Of a DNA stretch of 64,000 nt, positions 54,385 through 64,000 are shown one piece after another. How positions within the stretch are numbered: the first letter of the stretch is position 1; each line of letters opens with the position of its first letter. This stretch comes from Deltaproteobacteria bacterium. GTDB lineage: Bacteria; Myxococcota_A; Polyangia; Nannocystales; Nannocystaceae. The notes beneath the pieces were generated by a model. The model did no database searches, was not told the DNA's origin, and saw only the letters and a list, made by a program, of their open reading frames with translations. The position numbers and the translations under genes are program-made. Location of the stretch: the NCBI GenBank assembly GCA_016709225.1, contig JADJEE010000001.1:2232001-2296000 (forward strand), in the 5' to 3' direction.

Positions 54385-55240
54385 CTGGGCGCTGTCGTTG
54401 ACGGTCCTGATGGCCTGCGCCGCGCGGGACGAGGCCGCACCGACGCCGGATGACCCCTCGCCACCGGCCGCCGCGACCACCACCATCGACGCGCGCGCGA
54501 CCGGCTGGACGGGCGTGGTGGTGTCGACGCGCAGTCACCACGTCGCCGCGGCGGTCACGGCCACCATCGACGCTGTCGAGGTCGACGTCGGCGACGTCGT
54601 ACACGCCGGCGAGCCGCTCGTGCGGCTCCACGCCCAGCCCTTCGAGGACGCGCTCGCGATCGCCGACGCCGGCGTGGCGGCGCGTACGGCCGAGCTGGCC
54701 GGCGCACGCGCTGCGCTGGGCGTGGCGGAATCCGAGCTCGCGGCCACGCGCGCGCTCGCGGCCGCCAACCACGCGACGCCCCACCAGCTGCACGTCAGCG
54801 AAGCCCAGCGCGATCAGGCCGCCGCACAGCTCGCGCTCGGCCGCGCGACGCTGCAGTCGGCGCGCGCGGAACAACGCCGCGCCCGCCACGCCCTCGACGC
54901 TGCGACGGTTCGGGCGCCGATCGACGGCGTGGTCGCGGCACGGATGGTCGAGCCGGGCCAGAGCGTCGCGGTGGGGACCACCCTGCTGCGCGTCATCGAC
55001 CCGCGTGCGGTGGGTGTGCGCGTCGGGCTGGATGCCGCCGCGCTCTCGGCGATCGCCGATGACACCCCGCTCGTCGTGTCGAGCGGCGATGACCGACGCT
55101 GGCACGCGACGATCCGCCGTCGCGCGCCCGAGCTCGACCTCGTCACCGAGCAAGTGCCGATCGAGCTGGCGCTGCGCGACGCCGACGCGCCGACGCCCGC
55201 GATCGGTACCGCGGTGTTCGTGCAGCCGCGCGATCCCTAA
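54368..55240 (+). CDS. Lipoprotein periplasmic adaptor (RND-type membrane fusion protein)
   Basis: This 290-residue protein has a signal ending LSLTVLMACAA, a probable lipobox with Cys17. The body has the lipoyl halves ATIDAVEVDVGDVVHAGEPLV and VRAPIDGVVAARMVEPGQSV, an intervening coiled coil of about 90 residues, and a barrel domain. It belongs to the RND-adaptor class, yet no RND pump is nearby. It overlaps lanT by 17 bp and is preceded by AAGGAGCG, so it is co-translated with the exporter. It may pair with the GAF-HlyD adaptor to bridge to an outer-membrane channel encoded elsewhere. Confidence 0.82.
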   Translation: MARARDWALSLTVLMACAARDEAAPTPDDPSPPAAATTTIDARATGWTGVVVSTRSHHVAAAVTATIDAVEVDVGDVVHAGEPLVRLHAQPFEDALAIADAGVAARTAELAGARAALGVAESELAATRALAAANHATPHQLHVSEAQRDQAAAQLALGRATLQSARAEQRRARHALDAATVRAPIDGVVAARMVEPGQSVAVGTTLLRVIDPRAVGVRVGLDAAALSAIADDTPLVVSSGDDRRWHATIRRRAPELDLVTEQVPIELALRDADAPTPAIGTAVFVQPRDP

Positions 55241-55241
55241 A

Positions 55242-55256
55242 CGGCGCCCGGCGCCG
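55242..55256. terminator. Bidirectional hairpin after the lanthipeptide cluster
   Basis: CGGCGC and GCGCCG form a perfect 6-bp stem with a 3-nt loop in the 18-bp gap between two convergent stop codons. It could end both transcripts. Confidence 0.45.
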
Positions 55257-55258
55257 AC

Positions 55259-56923
55259 TCACTGCAGGTACCACGGCGTCGCGACCGCGCTGCGGCACTG
55301 CCAGTTGAAGCTGCGCAGCTGACCGATCTCGCCATGGTTCGCGAAGCCGGTGACCAGCGCGGCCGCGGCGTCGTGCAGCGCGTCGTCGGTGCGTCCGTCG
55401 TGCCACCACGCGAGCGCGACGACATAGGCGCTCTCGCCCCAGTGCTCGTCGTACTCGTCGATCTCGTCGGCATCGGTGCCGACGCCCATCCAGTAGTAGG
55501 GGCGCCCGTCGCCATCGAGGCCGTCGCGCGCGACGATGCGACCCAAGCGCGCGAGCGCTTGCTTGGCCGTGGCCGCGGTCGCGTCGTCGCGCTCGCGGAT
55601 CCACGCGTCCAGGCCGTCGGCCAGGATCGCGCTCATCCACGGGCTGCAGCCGACGTAGCCGTAGTCCTCGCCGTGGGCCTCGGCCTCGTGGGCGAAGCAA
55701 CGCGCGTCGGCGTCGTCGTAGCCGGGCGGAAAGTCCTGCTGCACCGCGAGGTAGGCCGCGACCGCGTCGTCGGCCCACGCGTCGATGCTCGCCGCTTCGT
55801 CATCGCTGACCATCGCCGCCCACACGTACGCCAGCAACGCGAAGCCGGCGTGGCGCTCGGTCCAGAAGTCGGCGCCGCCGCCGTAGCCGGGGTCGGGCCA
55901 CAGCGTGTGTACGCGGGCCGCGAGGTCCTCGGCGTACTCGCGGAAGCGATCGTCGCCGGTGAGCAGGTAGTGGATCGCGGCGTGCTGCGCGTAGTGGTAC
56001 TTCAGATCGTCGGCCGCGCCGGGCACCGGGATCTGCAGCGCGTCGCCGCTGCCGCTGCTGTCGGCGACGTAGCGCGCGGTCTCGCGGTAGGCGGACTGCA
56101 GCGGCACCAGCTCACCGCTGCGGGCGTAGCCGCGGTACAGCGCCGTGCCGCGATCGTACAGCCACGAGCCGGTGTCGCCGGCGGCGGTATCGAACGCGTC
56201 GTAGCCCCAGGCCTCGTAGTCGCACCGCTCGGCCCACGCGGTCGCGTCGCCGGTGGTCGCCGCGACCGGCAGCTGCGGGCCGGTGACGCCGCTGTCGGCG
56301 AGCCACTGTGCGGGCAACAGCGCCCACACCCGCGGGCCCTGGGTGCCGTCGGGCGTGACCAGCGTGTCCGCCACCGCGATCGCGTCGATCGTCGCCCCCG
56401 CCTCGCCGAACGCGACCTCGATCTCGGTGCCACTGCCGACGTCGAGCTCGATCTGGATCTGCACCGCGCGCACGCTGCCGTCGCGGTGGAGCGCGAGGGT
56501 GCGTCGCGAGCAGGGCAGGTCGATATCGTCGTGCCGCACGGTCACCGCGTCGCCGTCGGTCACCGCGGCCGGCCACAGCGGCACCGCGAAGTTGATCCGC
56601 TGCGTGCCCGCGACCCCGTCCTGCGGCACCAGCTGCACGGTCACGGCGTCGGCGGGCGGCAGTCCGGTGTCGTCGCTCGCATCCGCCGTGTCGCCGACCG
56701 TGGTGTCGGCGGCGTCGGTGCCGACGCTGGCGCCCCCGCTGCTCGCGGCGTCGGTGCTGCCGACCGAGCTCGCCGCGGTCGCCTCGCTCGAGCCCGCTGC
56801 GGTATCGCTGCCGGGATCGCCGAACGACGCCGGCGAGGCGCCACCGTCGGCGCCACCGCAGGCAACGACGAGACCCGCGGCGACGATCCATGCGCACACG
56901 GGCCATGCGCACACGCGGCTCAC
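55259..56923 (-). CDS. Secreted polysaccharide-lyase-like lipoprotein (PcRGLX/YetA-like)
   Basis: This protein of about 554 residues has a signal with lipobox VAAGLVVACGG and a Ser/Thr/Ala/Asp linker of ~60 residues. A beta domain follows with QRINFAVPLWPAAV and LHRDGSVRAVQIQIELD, a layout like the N-terminus of exo-rhamnogalacturonan lyases. An alpha/alpha-toroid region follows (YHYAQHAAIHYLLTGDDRFREY). The substrate is unknown. GTG 56923 is chosen because it places the signal at the N-terminus; no strong ribosome site is visible. It is divergent from the next lyase. Confidence 0.65.
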   Translation of the reverse strand: MSRVCAWPVCAWIVAAGLVVACGGADGGASPASFGDPGSDTAAGSSEATAASSVGSTDAASSGGASVGTDAADTTVGDTADASDDTGLPPADAVTVQLVPQDGVAGTQRINFAVPLWPAAVTDGDAVTVRHDDIDLPCSRRTLALHRDGSVRAVQIQIELDVGSGTEIEVAFGEAGATIDAIAVADTLVTPDGTQGPRVWALLPAQWLADSGVTGPQLPVAATTGDATAWAERCDYEAWGYDAFDTAAGDTGSWLYDRGTALYRGYARSGELVPLQSAYRETARYVADSSGSGDALQIPVPGAADDLKYHYAQHAAIHYLLTGDDRFREYAEDLAARVHTLWPDPGYGGGADFWTERHAGFALLAYVWAAMVSDDEAASIDAWADDAVAAYLAVQQDFPPGYDDADARCFAHEAEAHGEDYGYVGCSPWMSAILADGLDAWIRERDDATAATAKQALARLGRIVARDGLDGDGRPYYWMGVGTDADEIDEYDEHWGESAYVVALAWWHDGRTDDALHDAAAALVTGFANHGEIGQLRSFNWQCRSAVATPWYLQ

Positions 56924-57056
56924 CCGCGAAGGTGGCGACTGCACGGAGGAGAGGACGTGGGGACGACGCGGACGATCACAGGTCACGCTCGGGCCTTGCG
57001 ACGGCTGGCGTGGATTCCCGCCACTGCACCCACGATCGCCGCACGTGAGCGAGCAC

Positions 57057-59261
57057 ATGCACGGCCCGTGGCGGGAGTTCGCGTCGTCCGTCGCAGACGC
57101 AGGGGTGAATCGGACCTGCATTGCCCCTGCCCTCGCCCTCTCGCTCGCGCTCGCGTGCAACGCCGGTGGGGGAGACCACGACGACGGCACGAACACGGGC
57201 CCTGGCAGCGCCAGCGCCGACTCGGGCTCCGGCTCCGACGGCAGCGCGAGCGCGAGTGCGAGCGCGAGTGCGAGCGCCAGCGCCAGCGCGACCGCGGCCG
57301 ACTCCGGCAGCGACGGCACCGGCGTCGACACCACCGACGACACCGGGCCGGTGATCCCCGAGGGCCACCCGCGCATCTACCTCGACGCAGCCAACCGCGC
57401 GCGCCTGACCGCCGCCCTCGACGACGACACCGCGGCCGCGGTCCGCTTCCGCGACATGGTCGACGGCCAGCTGCAGGGCGCCGACTGGTACGAGTTCCAG
57501 GCCAGCGACGCCGCGCTGCTCGGCACGCTCACGGGCGCGCCGCAGTACTGCGAGTACGCGGTCGCGCAGATCGACGCGTGGGTCGCCGGCGAAGAGGCCC
57601 GCATCGCCGCCGGCGAGGTCGCCGAGGTCGCCGGTGACAGCTACCTCTACGTCGGTGATCACATCGGCGACCTCGCGCTGACGCTCGACTGGTGCTGGGA
57701 CGACGTCGATGCCGAGCAGCGCGCGCGCTGGATCGACTATGCCAACACCGCGGTGTGGAACGTGTGGCACCCCGAGCAGGCCAGCTGGGGTGGGCAGTCG
57801 TTCCCGTGGAGCGGGTGGTCGATCGACAACCCCTCGAACAACTACTACTACTCGTTCCTGCGCGCGACGATGCTGCTGGGCCTGGCGAGCTACGGCGACA
57901 ACGACCAGGCCCAAGGCTTCATCGACACCTTCCGCACCACCAAGATCGAAGACCAGCTGGTGCCGCGCTTCACCGCCGAGCTTCAGGGCGGCGGATCGCG
58001 CGAGGGCACCGGCTACGGTGTCGCGATGTGGCGACTGTTCGCGCTCTACGATCTCTGGCAGGCCAGCACCGGCGAGCGCATCTGGGATCTCACGCCGCAC
58101 ACCCACGACAGCCTGATCAACTTTCTGCACACCACGGTGCCGACCCTCGATCGCATCGCCCCCATCGGTGATCACGCGCGCGACTCGACGGCGGCACTGT
58201 TCGACTACCACCGCGCGTACCTGCTGGTGCTGCAGCATCTGGTCGGCTCCGACGATCCACTATCGCCGCTGGTGCAGCAATTCCTCGCCGATTGCTCGGT
58301 GCCCGCAATGACCCAGGGCTTCATGTACGCCGTCGACTTCATGTACGCCGATGCATCGCTGCCGACCGCGCCGCTGTCGCAGCTGCACGACACCTGGTAC
58401 GCACCCGGCACCGGCAGCGTGTTCGCCCGCACCGCGTGGAGCAGCGACGCCACCTGGATGGGCTTTCTCGCCGGGCCCTACACCGAGAGCCACGCCCACC
58501 GCGATCAGGGCTCGCTGCTGATCTATCGCCGCAGCTGGCTCGGCTACGACGCCAACGTGGATTCGCACTCCGGCATCGTGCAGGACGAGGCGGTGCACAA
58601 TCTCGTGCGCATCGACGACGGCGGCGCCGTGGTACCGATGGTCGCCGAGCACGATCCCGCCGAGCTGGTCGCGCTGCGCGACACGCCCGAGATCCTCTAC
58701 CTGGCGGCCGACATCACACCGATCTATGCCGGCGCCGCCGCGGTCCTTCGTAGCGAGCGCGAGGTGGTGATGCTCGAGGACGAGGGCACGTTCGTGGTGT
58801 TCGATCGCGTCGACACCGGCGGCGGCGCGGTGCCGACGTGGCAGCTCAACGCGCCCTCGGCCCCGGTCGCGCAGGGGCAGGGTTTTGCGATCGATGCCGG
58901 CGCCGACGGGCTCGACGTGCGGCCGGTGTTCCCGGCTTCGGTGTCGTCGTCGATCGTCGACTGGAGCGCACAGAACCGCGACATGCTCGGCGGCTGGCGA
59001 CTCGATCTGCACGGCAGCAGTGGTGACAATCGCTTCCTCGTGGTGCTGGCCCCGCCCGGCCGCCTGCTCGGCGTCGACGCATTCAGCGGCGGCGGTCAGC
59101 ACGGCGTCGACCTGCAATTCCAAGGTGGCGCGAGCGCGAGCGTGCGATTCGACGACGATGTCTTCGGCGGCACGCTCACCTACGAAGGCGGCGGCGGCGA
59201 GTCACGATTCGACGGCGCGCTCACGGCGGGGCTCGACGCGCTGCCGATCTTCGCACCGTGA
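57057..59261 (+). CDS. Heparinase II/III-like polysaccharide lyase lipoprotein
   Basis: This protein of about 734 residues has a lipoprotein signal (IAPALALSLALACNAGG) and an Ala/Ser repeat linker, then an alpha/alpha-toroid with WSIDNPSNNYYYSFLRA and GGGSREGTGYGVAMWRLFAL. The C-terminal heparinase II/III-type beta-sandwich contains ESHAHRDQGSLLIYRRSWLG. It would degrade uronic-acid polysaccharide outside the cell. The start is ambiguous: ATG 57057 has GAGCGAG upstream, while GTG 57105 would shorten the signal n-region. Probably works with the divergent lyase. Confidence 0.8.
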   Translation: MHGPWREFASSVADAGVNRTCIAPALALSLALACNAGGGDHDDGTNTGPGSASADSGSGSDGSASASASASASASASATAADSGSDGTGVDTTDDTGPVIPEGHPRIYLDAANRARLTAALDDDTAAAVRFRDMVDGQLQGADWYEFQASDAALLGTLTGAPQYCEYAVAQIDAWVAGEEARIAAGEVAEVAGDSYLYVGDHIGDLALTLDWCWDDVDAEQRARWIDYANTAVWNVWHPEQASWGGQSFPWSGWSIDNPSNNYYYSFLRATMLLGLASYGDNDQAQGFIDTFRTTKIEDQLVPRFTAELQGGGSREGTGYGVAMWRLFALYDLWQASTGERIWDLTPHTHDSLINFLHTTVPTLDRIAPIGDHARDSTAALFDYHRAYLLVLQHLVGSDDPLSPLVQQFLADCSVPAMTQGFMYAVDFMYADASLPTAPLSQLHDTWYAPGTGSVFARTAWSSDATWMGFLAGPYTESHAHRDQGSLLIYRRSWLGYDANVDSHSGIVQDEAVHNLVRIDDGGAVVPMVAEHDPAELVALRDTPEILYLAADITPIYAGAAAVLRSEREVVMLEDEGTFVVFDRVDTGGGAVPTWQLNAPSAPVAQGQGFAIDAGADGLDVRPVFPASVSSSIVDWSAQNRDMLGGWRLDLHGSSGDNRFLVVLAPPGRLLGVDAFSGGGQHGVDLQFQGGASASVRFDDDVFGGTLTYEGGGGESRFDGALTAGLDALPIFAP
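57242..57292 (+). repeat. Short GCGAGC/GCGAGT coding microsatellite
   Basis: Repeated 6-bp units encode alternating Ser-Ala in the lipoprotein linker. Copy changes keep the frame and would alter linker length. Confidence 0.7.
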
Positions 59262-59295
59262 CGCGCGGCGTCGCGTCGGCGACGACGCGGCGGTG

Positions 59296-60054
59296 ATGCA
59301 CGGCGGACGCAGCTCGACCGGGTCGACCACGGCGAGCGCGACGTCCGACGCGAGCGACGACAGCACCTCCGCGGGCGACACCGCGGCCACGTGGCCCGAG
59401 TGCCTTCCGCCGAGCATCCCCGACGTCGCCGTCGCCATGACCGTCGAGCCCGACAACGGCTACACCGCCAGGGCGTACTCCGGTCCGTGCGCCATCGTGC
59501 AGATCTCGGAACTGGTCGACGGCGCGCTGACCATCGAACTGACGTGTACCGGCGGCGAAGGGCCCGCGCCGCAGTGGCAGGTCGGCCTCACGATCGCGGG
59601 CCTCGGTGAGGCGGTCCCCGCGGCACTGGTCGAGAACGCGGAGGTCGACCTGGCGCTCTACGTCGACGCAGGCCACTCCCCGGTCACCGCGTTCTCGCTC
59701 GCGACAGGCGGTGCGCTGCTGCTCGCCGGCTTGGACGGTTCCTACGTCGACGTCGAGCTCGCGACCGGATCGTCGCACGGCCTGTGGCCGGGCGCGCGCG
59801 TGACGAGTCCGGCCGAGCAGCGCTGCGCGCAGCAAGAACGCCTCGCCCGCTGCGCTCCCCCACTCGGCCGCAACCGACTCTCGTTCACCGGCTTCGACGA
59901 CGACGTCGAGGTCTTCGACCATCAATCCGCACAGACGACGAGCTTCGAGATGCGCGTCGGCGAGGCCCTGACCGTGGTCGACGATGGTCAGCCCTGGGGC
60001 TGCGAGGACTTTGGCGTCGCGTTCTACCAGTTCCTCGTCCTGCGCAGAGACTGA
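59296..60054 (+). CDS. Lipoprotein-like protein lacking its signal peptide
   Basis: I do not recognise this 252-residue protein. It begins MHGGRSSTGSTTASATSD, a Ser/Thr/Asp linker of the kind that follows the lipidated cysteine in neighbouring lipoproteins. No hydrophobic signal precedes it: the in-frame codons between 59262 and 59295 encode only Arg/Asp/Val/Ala. The body has paired cysteines (PECLPP, GPCAI, LTCTGG, EQRCAQQ, CAPPLG). Either the N-terminus has been lost, making it a decayed gene, or the protein is cytoplasmic. It starts 34 bp after the heparinase-like gene. Confidence 0.55.
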   Translation: MHGGRSSTGSTTASATSDASDDSTSAGDTAATWPECLPPSIPDVAVAMTVEPDNGYTARAYSGPCAIVQISELVDGALTIELTCTGGEGPAPQWQVGLTIAGLGEAVPAALVENAEVDLALYVDAGHSPVTAFSLATGGALLLAGLDGSYVDVELATGSSHGLWPGARVTSPAEQRCAQQERLARCAPPLGRNRLSFTGFDDDVEVFDHQSAQTTSFEMRVGEALTVVDDGQPWGCEDFGVAFYQFLVLRRD

Positions 60055-60146
60055 CCGCGATGGATCGCGTCCTGCGGAAGCCGCGGCGCCGCAGGGCCCC
60101 GCGGGGTGCCCGTCCACCCCCATCCGCGCTACAACCTCCCGCGACG

Positions 60147-60665
60147 ATGCTGCAACGCTTCCGCGGGATCACCCCGATCATCGACCCGACCGCCTACGTG
60201 CACCCCGCCGCGGTGTTGATCGGCGACGTCGTGCTGGGCCCGTCGGCGACGGTGTGGCCGTGCGCGACGCTGCGCGGCGACGACGGGCCGATCCGCATCG
60301 GCGCGTGCTCGTCGATCCAGGACGGCACGGTGATCCACATGTTCGAGGGCCGCTCGATCACCACCGTGGGCGAGCGCGTCACGGTCGGCCACAACGTGAC
60401 GCTGCACGGCTGCACGGTGCAGGACGAGACCATCATCGGCATGGGCGCGATCGTGCTCGACAACGCGATCGTCGAGTCCAACTGCATCGTCGGTGCGGGC
60501 ACGCTGGTGCCGCCGGGCAAGCGCATCCCGGCCGGCTCGGTGGTGTTCGGCAACCCGATGCGGATCGTCCGCAGCGTCACCGATGCCGACCTCGAGTTCA
60601 TCGCACACTCGTGGCGCGCGTACGTGACCCGCGGCGCGCAGTACCTCGAAGAGCCGGGGGTCTAG
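60147..60665 (+). CDS. Gamma-carbonic anhydrase family hexapeptide-repeat protein
   Basis: This 172-residue protein is a left-handed beta-helix of hexapeptide repeats with the gamma-class metal ligands His64 (TVIHMFEG), His82 (VGHNV) and His87 (LHGC). It forms a trimer with metal at the interfaces and may hydrate CO2; many relatives are inactive. ATG 60147 fits the family length. An in-frame ATG at 60060 would add an Arg/Pro-rich lead and is less likely. It stops one base before the next start. Confidence 0.85.
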   Translation: MLQRFRGITPIIDPTAYVHPAAVLIGDVVLGPSATVWPCATLRGDDGPIRIGACSSIQDGTVIHMFEGRSITTVGERVTVGHNVTLHGCTVQDETIIGMGAIVLDNAIVESNCIVGAGTLVPPGKRIPAGSVVFGNPMRIVRSVTDADLEFIAHSWRAYVTRGAQYLEEPGV

Positions 60666-60666
60666 C

Positions 60667-64000
<3,334 letters not shown>

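Noticed and set aside
56253..57056. Upstream extension of the heparinase-like frame
   Set aside because: It is antisense to the divergent lyase and would place the lipoprotein signal deep inside the protein.

Overview
The window is a GC-rich (roughly 70%) bacterial chromosome segment. I infer a myxobacterium, most likely of the Nannocystis/Plesiocystis group. Supporting signs are several Hanks-type Ser/Thr kinases (including an ECF-sigma/WD40-kinase pair), a full type IV minor-pilin set with a giant PilY1, many lipoproteins with Ser/Thr/Gly/Asp-rich linkers after the lipobox, and a MopE-like metal-binding motif. No rRNA, tRNA, CRISPR array or complete insertion sequence was seen. Genes are tightly packed and no gene-free stretch exceeds about 300 bases.

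Layout. 1-9.6 kb: a 5'-truncated S9 peptidase, a radical-SAM activase-like protein, an EVE-domain protein with a histone-H1-like tail, a siroheme nitrite/sulfite reductase with a small partner gene, adenosine deaminase, an NhaC antiporter and an unknown membrane protein. 9.8-14.3 kb: clpB, a PASTA protein, a CTAG-bounded repeat and a DedA protein. 14.3-24 kb: the minor-pilin locus fimU-pilV-pilW-pilX, then a HAD 5'-nucleotidase and pilY1. 24-29 kb: a Crp/Fnr regulator, a sodium-coupled NSS transporter with a tiny MetS-like subunit, and a thioredoxin/DUF3570/DUF4266 group. 28.8-41 kb: uvrA-pdxA, a DUF3108 protein, a Ser/Thr kinase, a degenerate receiver-GGDEF protein, a membrane sulfatase and two secreted lipoproteins. 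41-45.6 kb: a bestrophin channel and the ECF sigma/WD40 kinase pair.

45.8-55.2 kb is the most notable region: a compact class I lanthipeptide cluster. Its order is precursor (lanA), full-length dehydratase (lanB), cyclase (lanC), a GAF-domain/HlyD fusion adaptor, a C39-peptidase ABC exporter (lanT) and a lipoprotein adaptor. From lanB onward the reading frames overlap or lie close together. A perfect 10-bp-stem hairpin separates lanA from lanB and probably acts as an attenuator. The expected pathway is dehydration of Ser/Thr by LanB, thioether closure by LanC, leader cleavage after GG by the C39 domain, and export through the inner membrane with two adaptor proteins. No TolC-like outer-membrane channel is encoded here.

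55.2-64 kb: a divergent pair of secreted polysaccharide-lyase-like lipoproteins, a lipoprotein-like gene that has lost its signal peptide, a gamma-carbonic-anhydrase-like protein and a fused hydantoinase/5-oxoprolinase running off the end.

A family of short CTAG-bounded repeats occurs at three places. Each full boundary coincides with a TAG stop codon of a neighbouring gene.
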